Positions 20,681-29,924 of a stretch of 64,000 bases of DNA are shown here, in pieces. The notes under the pieces were generated by a model. The model did not search any database. It was not told the origin of the DNA and saw nothing but the letters and a program-made list of their open reading frames with translations. Position 1 is the stretch's first letter; each line of letters opens with the position of its first letter. Origin of the DNA: Opitutia bacterium (GTDB lineage: Bacteria > Verrucomicrobiota > Verrucomicrobiia > Opitutales > Seribacteraceae); the NCBI GenBank assembly GCA_002722545.1, contig PBMI01000067.1:21302-85301 (forward strand), in the 5' to 3' direction. The position numbers were made by a program, and so were the translations under genes.

Positions 20681-23044
20681 TTAAAATCGGGTTCCTCCTG
20701 AAAAATGGAACTGTGGGGATCCTCCTGTATCGGAAGGATCACTGACTGGGAATCCCAAATCAAGACGCAAGGGCATACCCATGACCATTATTCGCAAACC
20801 AAGCCCCCAATTGTCATGCCATCCTTGGAGTCCGTCACCAGGGAAAAACTTGAAGTCGCCGGTCCGCAAGAATCCTCCGTCGTAGAAAAAAGCAAAGCGC
20901 AAGGGATCCGCGACTTTGAAAGTGTACTCCGCACTCAAGTAACTGTAGGAGTTGCCACCTGCCGGCTCGCTTGAAATTTGTGGACCGGCTTCCCGGTAAT
21001 CCCAACCTCTCAGATTATAAGGGCCACCTAGAAAAAACTTCTCGAAGAAAGGCACATCCGAATCCTTGCCGTCGAAACGACCCAAAGTGCCTGTCCGTCC
21101 GCTAACCGTAACAACCTGCTCCATGGCATCAAAAGTCTGGAAGAAACGGGCCCCTTGAAGCTCAAACCTACCGTAATCAGCATCACCGCCGAAAGGCCCT
21201 CCGGCAAACTCCTTGCGCAAGGTAACGATGCTACCTTCGGATGGAAACAGTATGCTGTCTCGAGTGTCGCGGGTCAGGCTAAATCCAACCTTTGAGATGG
21301 ACAGGTCTTCCTCTTTTATAAACGAGGGGCGAGACGGGCTAGTACTCAAATCATCAATCACAACATCCTCCAACCGATAGAACAAACGGCCTTCGACCAA
21401 CTCAAACAAGCGCTTTCTAAAATATAGTTCGAATCCAGCCCGCAATTCGTCGTAATAAGAACTGTAATAATCCGACTTTTGGCGGAACAATTCAAAACCA
21501 GCGGCAACTCTCCGGTTGAGAAACCACGGTTCTTCCAAAGCCAAAACGGCTTCATTGCTTCGTGCCCCGAGCTTGAGGCGCAACCTGAATTTCTGTCCAT
21601 CTCCCTGCAATCTATGTGGGGAACGCCAACGCATGATATCAAAATTTCCCTGCCGGAACTCGGCAAACATCATGGCCTTTTCAAGTGTGCTGAATCCAAC
21701 TCCAAAAGAGACATGCCCCGTTCGGCCCTCTTCGACGTTTACGACCAGGTTTCGTCTACTATTCGCAAGTTCTGGATCTTGAGAGGTGATGGGCTCGTCA
21801 TCGAGGGTGACTTTTTCAAAGAAACGGGTATTGCGGAGCCTAGCTTCACTGGTTTCCATTCTGATCAAGTCAAAAGTTTCCCCGGGAGACAAAGCCAACT
21901 CACGAACGATGGCTATGGTTTTGGTTTTTTCATTCCCGCGAACCTGAATCGAATTTACCGAGAATTTGTTGTTTTCGGTAATTTCAAACCGTAAATCAAT
22001 TTGCCCGTTATCCAAGTTTGGTTTCCGAATGGATCGAACCCGAGCATCCAAATAACCTTTTTCTCCGTACTTCTTTCGCAAACGTTCTCGCTCCGCACTC
22101 AAAAGTGTCGGGGAATAGGGTTCGCCACGCTCGATTTTGCCATCCGCCAGCAATTCCTCGGTCGTAAGGACCGCATTACCGATCAAGACCTGTTCTCCGA
22201 AATAGGATCGCTCACCTTCCACGACATTGATGGTAAGGTAAAGACCGCTTTTTCCCTCGGGAGAAACAATGAGACCATTTTGTTCGATTTTCACATCGAG
22301 AAATCCTTCATCGCGATAGGCTGACCGCAGTTGATTCAAGTCTTCCTCCAAAACCGTCGGACGGTAACGAGAACGCTTCGACCAAAAACGCCAAAAACGC
22401 CATGGGGCCGTTTCCATTTCTTTGAGAAGTTTCTTGCTCGAAAGGTTTGCGTTACCTTCAAAAGAGATCTTTCGGATCTTTCTTTTTTCATTTTCGACGA
22501 CTCGAAAGAGAATCGAAACGTTTTTGTTATCAGGCATTTGCTTGACTTCGCTCTCGACCCTCGAGTTCCAAAACCCTTTTTCCAGGTATAATTCTTCAAG
22601 TGCTATTTGGTCCGCTTTGATCTCGGACTCGTCAAACAATTCACCCAGACTGATCGCAATTTCCTTTTCCAGTTTTCTGTCGGATAGGTCGTCATTCCCG
22701 GAAAACTTGATTTCACCAATCCTTGGTTTGGTCCGAACTTTGAAAACCAAAGCTACTTCTTCTTCCGTAGAATTCTCGGAGTCGACATATACCTTGACGT
22801 CGTCAATGGCACCGGTTGCCATCAGGTTGGCTATCGATTTATCTATCGCCGACCCAACGAAAGGAATACCCGTTTCAATTTGTAGGTTCTGAAGGATGAA
22901 GGACTTGCCTAAAGTTTTCGGACCCTCCAACTCTATGCTAATGCTGGAAATAGTCTTTCCATTGGATAGCGAAGCTTGAGACCAAAGAAGGGCAATTCCC
23001 GGGAGAAGGAACAATAATAGGGATAAAGAACGTAGTAATCTCAT
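20681..23044 (-). CDS. bamA: Outer membrane protein assembly factor BamA
   Basis: Repeated POTRA segments (EIKFSGNDDLSDRKLEKEI..., KISFEGNANLSSKKLLKEM..., SIQVRGNEKTKTIAIVRE...); C-terminal barrel with FFLGGPYNLRGWDYREAGP. Confidence 0.96.
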   Translation of the reverse strand: MRLLRSLSLLLFLLPGIALLWSQASLSNGKTISSISIELEGPKTLGKSFILQNLQIETGIPFVGSAIDKSIANLMATGAIDDVKVYVDSENSTEEEVALVFKVRTKPRIGEIKFSGNDDLSDRKLEKEIAISLGELFDESEIKADQIALEELYLEKGFWNSRVESEVKQMPDNKNVSILFRVVENEKRKIRKISFEGNANLSSKKLLKEMETAPWRFWRFWSKRSRYRPTVLEEDLNQLRSAYRDEGFLDVKIEQNGLIVSPEGKSGLYLTINVVEGERSYFGEQVLIGNAVLTTEELLADGKIERGEPYSPTLLSAERERLRKKYGEKGYLDARVRSIRKPNLDNGQIDLRFEITENNKFSVNSIQVRGNEKTKTIAIVRELALSPGETFDLIRMETSEARLRNTRFFEKVTLDDEPITSQDPELANSRRNLVVNVEEGRTGHVSFGVGFSTLEKAMMFAEFRQGNFDIMRWRSPHRLQGDGQKFRLRLKLGARSNEAVLALEEPWFLNRRVAAGFELFRQKSDYYSSYYDELRAGFELYFRKRLFELVEGRLFYRLEDVVIDDLSTSPSRPSFIKEEDLSISKVGFSLTRDTRDSILFPSEGSIVTLRKEFAGGPFGGDADYGRFELQGARFFQTFDAMEQVVTVSGRTGTLGRFDGKDSDVPFFEKFFLGGPYNLRGWDYREAGPQISSEPAGGNSYSYLSAEYTFKVADPLRFAFFYDGGFLRTGDFKFFPGDGLQGWHDNWGLGLRIMVMGMPLRLDLGFPVSDPSDTGGSPQFHFSGGTRF

Positions 23045-23048
23045 GCGA

Positions 23049-24530
23049 TCAGTTCAGCCTTGGGTCACCTTCCATGCTGTCGAATCTCGTATACTTTCTT
23101 CGGAACGCAAGATTTACTCTTCCTGTCGGTCCATTCCTTTGTTTTGCCAAAAAAAGCTGAATGGGTTCAAAATCTTCTACGGGTGACTCGCCCTCCTGCT
23201 GCCCTTGGTCCATTTCCCGAATATCTTCTCCTTTGCGGTGTTTACCCAAGAGCATGACCACATCTGCATCTTGCTCAATAGACCCTGATTCCCGCAGGTC
23301 GGAGAGACGGGGGTCCCTCTTTTCCTTTTCCGAATCTCTATTAAGTTGGCTCAGGACGATAACAGGCACATCCAGTTCCTTGGCCATTGCCTTCAAGCCT
23401 CGAGAGATGTCGGAGATTTGATTTTCCCTCGAAGCCGAGCGGGCATCCCCTGAGATCAATTGAAGATAATCAACCACCACTAAACTTAATTTGTTTCTCG
23501 TTTTGACCCTTCTGGCCTTTGCTCGAATTTGGTTTATTGTTAACCCACTCGTATCATCAACCCAAATCGGAGCCTCCTGAAAGCCCTTGCTGATTTCGTT
23601 GAGTTTTTCTGCATTGCTTTTGGCAATAAAACCTCGGCGCAAGTCATTCATATTTACTCTTGCCCGACCACAAATCAGCCTCATGGCGAGAGAAGTTGCA
23701 CTCATTTCCAAACTAAACACCAATGTGCTTTTGGGCTTTTCTGCATATTTCGGGGAAAAAGCTATGTTTTCGACCATATTCATAGCCAAACTAGTCTTGC
23801 CTACGGAAGGCCTAGCCGCAATAACGATCATTTCGGCAGGCTTGAAGCCATTGGTCAAATTGTCCAAATCCTTGTATCCCGTCAGCAATCCATCGGAATC
23901 CTCCTTCGACAACATTCTCTTGATCTGAGCCATTGCCTCCCGAATAGGTTCCTTGAAAGGAATCGAGGAACGGATACTCTGCTCATCGCTAAGTGAGCAT
24001 ACCCTTTGCTCCATGTTCGACAAAAAGTCATCAACGTCACCCTGCAAGTCGTTCGCACCGTCGATAATATCGAAAGCCACGTAAATGCATCTTCGCAAAA
24101 GAGCTTTCTGCTTAACGATTTCAAGCCAATGAGAGGCATGTGCGGTCGTCTGTATCCGTGAAGTCAGATCAATCAAACCTTGCTGACCTCCCACCTGCTC
24201 TAGTTGCCCTCTCGTGGCAAGCTTTTCCGCCAAGAGGATTTCATCGGGATGCTTGTTTTCCCGATGCAGATCGAGCAACGAATCGAATATCAATTGGTGA
24301 CTGAAATGATAAAAATAATCCGGGCCTATGGATTGCTCCATGCAGCGACCAAGCACTTCCCCTGAGGTATCCATGATACAGGCAGCCAACAAACCTTGTT
24401 CGGCATCTTGATTACTGGGTAAGGCATTGCCTTCAATTGTCTTGCTATCCGAACCTTGCTTGGCCGAAAATTTAGCTCCTTCTTTTTTGGAAAACTGCTT
24501 TTCTTTATTTGAAGAAACTACTGCTGGCAT
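23049..24530 (-). CDS. dnaB: Replicative DNA helicase
   Basis: LPSNQDAEQGLLAACIMD; GYKDLDNLTNGFKPAEMIVIAARPSVGKTSLAMN; LVVVDYLQLISGD; ESGSIEQDADVVMLL. Confidence 0.96.
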   Translation of the reverse strand: MPAVVSSNKEKQFSKKEGAKFSAKQGSDSKTIEGNALPSNQDAEQGLLAACIMDTSGEVLGRCMEQSIGPDYFYHFSHQLIFDSLLDLHRENKHPDEILLAEKLATRGQLEQVGGQQGLIDLTSRIQTTAHASHWLEIVKQKALLRRCIYVAFDIIDGANDLQGDVDDFLSNMEQRVCSLSDEQSIRSSIPFKEPIREAMAQIKRMLSKEDSDGLLTGYKDLDNLTNGFKPAEMIVIAARPSVGKTSLAMNMVENIAFSPKYAEKPKSTLVFSLEMSATSLAMRLICGRARVNMNDLRRGFIAKSNAEKLNEISKGFQEAPIWVDDTSGLTINQIRAKARRVKTRNKLSLVVVDYLQLISGDARSASRENQISDISRGLKAMAKELDVPVIVLSQLNRDSEKEKRDPRLSDLRESGSIEQDADVVMLLGKHRKGEDIREMDQGQQEGESPVEDFEPIQLFLAKQRNGPTGRVNLAFRRKYTRFDSMEGDPRLN

Positions 24531-24555
24531 TCTTTAACCTCAATTGAGAGAAGAG

Positions 24556-25032
24556 TTATTGCTCGGTCGGTTCTATGGGATTTTCGGAAACGACTTCGAC
24601 TTCGACTTCGGCCTGCACGTCTTTGTGAAGTTGTAAAGTGACGATTTGTTTGCCCAATTCCTTAATCGGGGTGAAGGAAACAAAGTGTTTCTTGTCCAAA
24701 GTAAATCCACTCTCGCTTAATTTTTCGAGAATATGGTTTATCGTTACCGAACCAAAAAGTTTTCCACCGGTGCCTGTCTTTACGGCTACGGCAATGTTAA
24801 GGTTCTTGAGTTTGTTGGCAAATTCCTGAGCTTTCTGTAATTCATCGGACTCACGTAAAGCCCGAGCTTGCAGAAGCGAATCAAGCCTTTTCTTGTTAGC
24901 CAAATTCAAAGGGAGTGCCTTTTTCTGCGGGATAAGATAATTTCTCGCGTATCCGGGACGAACTTTGACAACATCGCCCTCCGATCCGAGTTGGGGCATG
25001 TGTTGTACAAGTAAAACTTCTGTAGTAGCCAT
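24556..25032 (-). CDS. rplI: 50S ribosomal protein L9
   Basis: EVLLVQHMPQLGSEGDVVKVRPGYARNYLIPQKKALP. Confidence 0.97.
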   Translation of the reverse strand: MATTEVLLVQHMPQLGSEGDVVKVRPGYARNYLIPQKKALPLNLANKKRLDSLLQARALRESDELQKAQEFANKLKNLNIAVAVKTGTGGKLFGSVTINHILEKLSESGFTLDKKHFVSFTPIKELGKQIVTLQLHKDVQAEVEVEVVSENPIEPTEQ

Positions 25033-25058
25033 AGTGATTTGTGAGTATGCTGGAGGGG

Positions 25059-25535
25059 TTAAAATGGTACGTCTTCGTCCAAGTCGGGATCAGTGGCAGG
25101 CGCGGAAGGTGAGGGCTCTGGTTCGGAAGGTGAAGGTGTTGAGACTGTGGCTGAAGGCGAAGATTCACGAGCCATTGGTGGTCGATCGGATCCTGTGGAT
25201 TCTTGTTTGGCATCGACGAATTCGAAGTTGTCCAATACCACCTTCAAGGCACTTCTCTTATCGCCTTCTTTTGATTCCCATTGATCCAATTTGAGGCGTC
25301 CTTCCACGAAAATTGACCTGCCTTTGGTAAAAAACCTTCCGACCGCTTCCGCTCGAGGTCCGAAGCATTCCACATCGACAAAAGTTACTTCTTCCTTCCG
25401 GTTGCCTTCCGAATCTTTATAGGAACGATTAAGGGCGATGCCAAAATTACATACGGCTCTGCCGTTTGTCATGACACGGACATCAGGGTCGCGTGTCAGG
25501 TTACCGATTAGGAGAACTTTATTCAGGGAAGCCAT
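25059..25535 (-). CDS. ssb: Single-stranded DNA-binding protein
   Basis: MASLNKVLLIGNLTRDPDVRVMTNGRAVCNFGIALNRSY; acidic tail DLDEDVPF. Confidence 0.97.
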   Translation of the reverse strand: MASLNKVLLIGNLTRDPDVRVMTNGRAVCNFGIALNRSYKDSEGNRKEEVTFVDVECFGPRAEAVGRFFTKGRSIFVEGRLKLDQWESKEGDKRSALKVVLDNFEFVDAKQESTGSDRPPMARESSPSATVSTPSPSEPEPSPSAPATDPDLDEDVPF

Positions 25536-25572
25536 TGAAGAACTAGGATTTCAAAAAATAGGGATGCAAGCA

Positions 25573-25866
25573 CTACTTCTTGCGCTCGATCAGCACGCGA
25601 TCAACCTTTTTCTCAAAACTAAGTTTGTCTTTAAGTCTGACGGGCATTTCCGGATCACCGGATATTTCAAACTGCAAGAAGGTACCCGACTTCATTTCTT
25701 TGCTTTGAGGATAGGCAAAATCATGGGCCCCTTGGTTCTCGACTTTGTTTACTTCACCCTCCACCTCGCGAATCATTTCGCTTAGCTTGGGGATCATTTC
25801 GTCCGAAGTGCCATCTGCCCCACGGGCATCGTACACAATGGTAGCTAGGTAATTTCTTTTGTTCAT
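25573..25866 (-). CDS. rpsF: 30S ribosomal protein S6
   Basis: S6-like fold: NYLATIVYDARGADGTSDEMIPKLSEMIREVEGEVNKVENQGAHDFAYPQSKEMKSGTFLQFEISG; context pth-rpsF-ssb; 4-bp overlap with pth. Confidence 0.88.
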   Translation of the reverse strand: MNKRNYLATIVYDARGADGTSDEMIPKLSEMIREVEGEVNKVENQGAHDFAYPQSKEMKSGTFLQFEISGDPEMPVRLKDKLSFEKKVDRVLIERKK

Positions 25867-26456
25867 GTGGGTTTGGGGGATCGGTTTGTTTGATTGATTA
25901 GATTCATGGCAATGTCCACTCCATCATCGACAAGATTAAAGAGGGATTGGCAAAGATAATCCTTACGTGTTTGAAGGAAAGTCCATTCTTGTGGACTGAA
26001 CTTGGAAAGAACAAACTCAGCAAGATTGACTTCGGGATTGGACTTCATGCCTATGCCGACACGAAATCGAGTGAACTCCGAACCAATTTTGGAAATCACG
26101 CTCTTGATGCCGTTGTGTCCACCGGCGCCCTTGTTTTGGGAAACCTTGAGTTCACCCAAGGGAAAGGCAATTTCGTCGTGAACCACCACCGTGTTCTCAG
26201 CGGAACACTCGAAATATGAAAGAAGAGGGGATAAGAATTCTCCACTTGCATTCATGTAATTCATTGGCTTGACAAGTATCACCTTGCATTCCTTTCTTCG
26301 CATTTGCGCAACTTCGGCGTGATATCGGGTGTTTTCTTTGAAGATCGCTTTTTCTCGATGAGCCAATTCGTCAACAAGCCAAAAACCGAGGTTGTGGCGG
26401 GTCCGTTGGTACTTCGAACCTGGGTTGCCCAAACCGATGATAGCCAGTCTCTCCAC
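25863..26456 (-). CDS. pth: Peptidyl-tRNA hydrolase
   Basis: LAIIGLGNPGSKYQRTRHNLGFWLVDEL, VKPMNYMNASGE, VVVHDEIAFPLGELKVSQNKGAGGHNGIKSV. Confidence 0.96.
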   Translation of the reverse strand: MERLAIIGLGNPGSKYQRTRHNLGFWLVDELAHREKAIFKENTRYHAEVAQMRRKECKVILVKPMNYMNASGEFLSPLLSYFECSAENTVVVHDEIAFPLGELKVSQNKGAGGHNGIKSVISKIGSEFTRFRVGIGMKSNPEVNLAEFVLSKFSPQEWTFLQTRKDYLCQSLFNLVDDGVDIAMNLINQTNRSPKPT

Positions 26457-26473
26457 GATCAGTAAAAAACATA

Positions 26474-27157
26474 TTATTCCTCGGCGTCGGACTTATCGCC
26501 ATCTTCACCATCGCCATCTGCTGAAGTTTCGCCTCCGGATTCCTCGCTCTCACCAACGACTTCTTCCCCATCGCCAGCAGAAGAGCGGCCTTCGGCACTG
26601 CCGACGCATGAAACGAGAAGTGTTTTCGGGTCAGCGACATAAGCGACACCGTCCAATTCCGGCAGGTCGGATATTTGAAGATTGCCTCCAAGACCAAGTT
26701 GCGAAATCTCCAAGTCGACTTGAGAAGGAAGGTTACTAGGACGACATTTGACTTCAACTTCATTCGCCAAAACCTCAAGGATCCCTCCCTGCGTTTTAAC
26801 TCCCTCGGCTTCTCCGGAGAGTACGAGAGGTATCTTGGTTTGCAAATCTTCGCCTCGGGCTACCTGAATAAAATCAATATGAAGAATCGAATTCTTAATG
26901 GGATCAGTCTGCAATTCCTTGATTAAGACCAGCTCGTCCTCCCCCTTTTCGCCCAAAAGACGAAGCAAGGAGGTCGTTCCCGAAGCTTTTCGCAAAAGAA
27001 TCCGCATTTCTCGATCATCGAGTGAATAGGATTGATTGGAATCCTTGCCATACATGATGGCAGGAATCCTCCCTGCGAAACGGAGTTTTCTACAGGCCTG
27101 ACGACCAGTCTCCTCGCGGGGAGTCACTTGAATGGTTAGATCACTTAGTTCTGACAT
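26474..27157 (-). CDS. rplY: 50S ribosomal protein L25/general stress protein Ctc
   Basis: TPREETGRQACRKLRFAGRIPAIMYGKDSNQSYSLDDREMRILLRK; acidic C-terminal extension; upstream of pth. Start chosen at MSELSDL. Confidence 0.93.
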   Translation of the reverse strand: MSELSDLTIQVTPREETGRQACRKLRFAGRIPAIMYGKDSNQSYSLDDREMRILLRKASGTTSLLRLLGEKGEDELVLIKELQTDPIKNSILHIDFIQVARGEDLQTKIPLVLSGEAEGVKTQGGILEVLANEVEVKCRPSNLPSQVDLEISQLGLGGNLQISDLPELDGVAYVADPKTLLVSCVGSAEGRSSAGDGEEVVGESEESGGETSADGDGEDGDKSDAEE

Positions 27158-27310
27158 GATTGATAGGGGGGTAGAAAAAAGAAGGAAAGCGACCATAAAT
27201 ACCATTTGGCCCCACTCGTGGCAAGAACTTTACCGAATTACCTCCGACTGCTGAAAGAACGGGCGACAAGATTTAGAAAAAGGAGGGTTAGCTGAAAACC
27301 AATGGTTATT

Positions 27311-27760
27311 TTATCTTTTCACAAACTTCAACAAATGAGGAAATGCCAGGGAAGCCATACCTCCATGATCGAAACCCGACAACTCGAGTATTTCAGCATT
27401 CGGGTGACCTGCCACCTTGAGCATTCTCCAAAAGTACGGATTTTCCTCATACCTTTCCAGCATTTCCAATTCCCGGTCTTCGGTAATGATCAAAATCGAT
27501 GGCACTTCTTTTCGCTGGTGGGAAATCGGGGCAAACCGATCCACCACTACCTTCTTTTTGGAAATTCCTCTTTCTTCCCGAGGAGTGAAATGCGTTATGG
27601 TATGCCCACTAAAAGGAATCAGTGCGGTAAGGATCGCTGCGGACATTTTGATCCAAATAAGAAACGTTCTTTTTCAATTCATAGACAATTTCGCCGCCTG
27701 CCTCCGTCTCCCCGAACAGAAGAATTGCGAACGGCAAAAGGAATAGGTCAACTTTTTCAT
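27311..27760 (-). pseudogene. Remnant of a secreted alpha/beta-hydrolase (esterase) gene
   Basis: C-terminal piece 27311-27646: PSILIITEDRELEMLERYEENPYFWRMLKVAGHPNAEILELSGFDHGGM...FPHLLKFV, typical of the C-terminal third of BD-FAE-like esterases. Upstream, in another frame (stop 27609-27611), reads LFLLPFAILLFGETEAGGEIVYELKKNVSYLDQNVRSDPYRTDSF, resembling a signal peptide plus esterase start. The central region including the GxSxG nucleophile is missing. Confidence 0.6.
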
Positions 27761-27787
27761 CTTACTGGGACTTACAAATAGATATTC

Positions 27788-28732
27788 CTATTGAGCCAAG
27801 GTCTTGACTGTGGGGATGTGAGACAAGCCCTCTCCCAGCTCTTCCACGGAATCAAAGAGACGCGGGTAATACTGTCCGCTCATCTTTTGACCTTTGGGCA
27901 CTTTCGGATAATTGTCCGCGCCCGGGGCATTGGAACCGTCGTCATCCCGGCTGCTTTTCACTCCATCGGCAAAAACGTTGATCAAGGTGGCTCGGCGTCT
28001 TCTTTCGGAACGATTCTCATAGGAACCATGCATCAGCAAAGGATGGTGAAAACTAGCCTCCCCCTTATTCATTTCCACTGGAATCTTGTTGTTAAAATCG
28101 GTGACTTGACCGGGCTCAAGTGAGTCGCTAATTGCATCCATATCGCCAGCAATGGGCTTTTTTTCAAGCAAGCCCCAATGTTGGCTCTTCGGAACATAGT
28201 ACATGCAACCATTTTCCGTGCTAACGTCATCCAATCCAATCCAACAAGTCAAGTGGGACATAGGGGTTGTCCAAGTCCAGTAGGAATAATCCTGATGCCA
28301 TGCCACCACCCCGCCATGCTTGGCCGGCTTGCTAAAGAGCTGATCATGAAAAAGCCTGCAGTCAGTTCCTAGCAATTGATAGGCTGCCATCAGAAAAGCG
28401 GGGTTCCAAAGGACATCATGAAAAGCCGGGCGAACTCTCCATGCTCCCAAGGCGTGAAAAAGCACCTTGTCCGGGTTTTCCGATTCGTTCGAATGGTATT
28501 CGTAAAAGAATTCGCGGCCTGCGTGATTGGGATCCACCATTTCCTCAAGCTGTTCTGCGAGAGTCGAGACCTGTTCGTCGTTAAGTAGGGGAACACCATG
28601 GAGGTAGCCCTTTTCGTGGAAGTGACGGACTTGCTCCTCACTCAAGGCATGATCCATCCACTCCTCGAGGGAAGCAGGTTGGGCAAACAACTCGGTTAGC
28701 CGTCCGTGATTCTTTCCTAAGTCCTGTGGCAT
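27788..28732 (-). CDS. Phytanoyl-CoA dioxygenase (PhyH) family protein
   Basis: VAWHQDYSYWTWTTPMSHLTCWIGLDDVSTENGCMYYVPKSQHWG...HHPLLMHGSYENRSERRRRATLINVF: HxD...H of Fe(II)/2OG dioxygenases. Confidence 0.9.
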   Translation of the reverse strand: MPQDLGKNHGRLTELFAQPASLEEWMDHALSEEQVRHFHEKGYLHGVPLLNDEQVSTLAEQLEEMVDPNHAGREFFYEYHSNESENPDKVLFHALGAWRVRPAFHDVLWNPAFLMAAYQLLGTDCRLFHDQLFSKPAKHGGVVAWHQDYSYWTWTTPMSHLTCWIGLDDVSTENGCMYYVPKSQHWGLLEKKPIAGDMDAISDSLEPGQVTDFNNKIPVEMNKGEASFHHPLLMHGSYENRSERRRRATLINVFADGVKSSRDDDGSNAPGADNYPKVPKGQKMSGQYYPRLFDSVEELGEGLSHIPTVKTLAQ

Positions 28733-28820
28733 GGAACGAGATTAGAGACACGACATGAAAGAAGCAAGGAATTGAGAAAGACACCCTTCCGCGACAAGAC
28801 TTACGCGTGCGTGCATCTTC

Positions 28821-29450
28821 TTGTGCGACGAGAGGTTGATGAATCGCATCCCATTCCTATCTTTCTCCGTATTGGCCTCCCCTCAGACCTTTGAACCAGT
28901 CTTCCTCATATGCTTTGCAACCTTCTTAATGGCGTGCGGACCCATGAGTGATGAGAGTGCCTCAGATGGTGCTTATCGACGCCCGGAGAAAGCGGTGGCA
29001 AGCCTCCAATCGAGTGAAAGCGGGGAATTCTTCGTTTCCGAAAGGGAGGAAGCATTTTCCGGTTCCGTCGCTGAGGTCACCCAGTTTGTGGAACGGAAGA
29101 TCATCTATTCTTTCCATGTCCATCCAGTCTTGAAAAAGACTTACTTTGAGCAGTTCGACCAGGAGATAAGAAGCCTTTTGCAAAAGTACGAGGGATAGCA
29201 CTCCCTCTTCACTTTCGAGGGGAACCAGGGATACGGCAGATCGGGCAAATGGGTTTTGCCCGTCCCTTTGGGGCACTATCAGGTCGTCGTTGCCGCCATT
29301 AAGGACTTGGGCGTACCCGAACTGATCCATGAAAACTCGCATGACATCACGTACGATTTCGTAGATCTGGACACCGGACTATCCAACCAAAAGCGGTTGG
29401 AGGAAAGAATCCTTCAGGTGCTGGATCAGGTAAGCGGCAAGATCGGTTAA
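28821..29450 (+). pseudogene. Putative lipoprotein gene interrupted by an in-frame TAG
   Basis: 28821-29198 encodes a lipobox-like FATFLMACG. The same frame continues past TAG (29196-29198) through HSLFTFEGNQGYGRSGKWVLPVPLGHYQVVVAAIKDLGVPELIHENSHDITYDFVDLDTGLSNQKRLEERILQVLDQVSGKIG to the stop at 29450. The ORF-track entry 29256-29450 (TTG start) is exactly in frame with the first. Confidence 0.55.
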
Positions 29451-29460
29451 GTTCTCTAAG

Positions 29461-29825
29461 ATGAACGCGAACTGTTCAGAGTAAAGGAAACAATCGAGCG
29501 ACTGGAAGGAAGAATGCGGCCAACTCAAGGGCTGGGTTTCCATGACGACAGTCAGACTCTTCGTTCGGGAGGGTGAGGACTATGAACCCCCCCAGGCCCT
29601 TTCCTTCGAGGAGGAGATGAAGGTATACTTGTCAGGCTCGATTGCCGCGATGAAGAGATTTTCAAGGAATTGACTCTTTTCGTCATCGCCCTTTCTCCTT
29701 GGCTTCTGACTATATTCGGTTTCTTGCTTTTGATCCGCCACATCTTCCGCAGGCTCTCTCCAAACGTGGAAAAGATTCCCCCAAGAAGACCACCTGACTG
29801 GACGAAAACTGGCTCGGACGATTAA
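29461..29825 (+). pseudogene. Decayed small membrane-protein ORF (in-frame TAA plus probable 1-nt frameshift at a C7 run)
   Basis: ATG at 29461, TAA at 29482-29484, then the same frame reads RKQSSDWKEECGQLKGWVSMTTVRLFVREGEDYEPP to a C7 tract (29587-29593). After a shift of -1 it reads GPFLRGGDEGILVRLDCRDEEIFKELTLFVIALSPWLLTIFGFLLLIRHIFRRLSPNVEKIPPRRPPDWTKTGSDD to TAA at 29823-29825. Confidence 0.35.
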
Positions 29826-29924
29826 CGTACACTGCCAAGACAAGGCAAAGTTCCTGCCTGAAAATTATATCCCTGAAGTTTTTGGTTGGCTCTTGCACCC
29901 AGATCAAGAACGATCTTTACGATC

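Noticed and set aside
27302-27781. 159-aa ORF on the plus strand
   Set aside because: Antisense to the esterase remnant; no coding features of its own.
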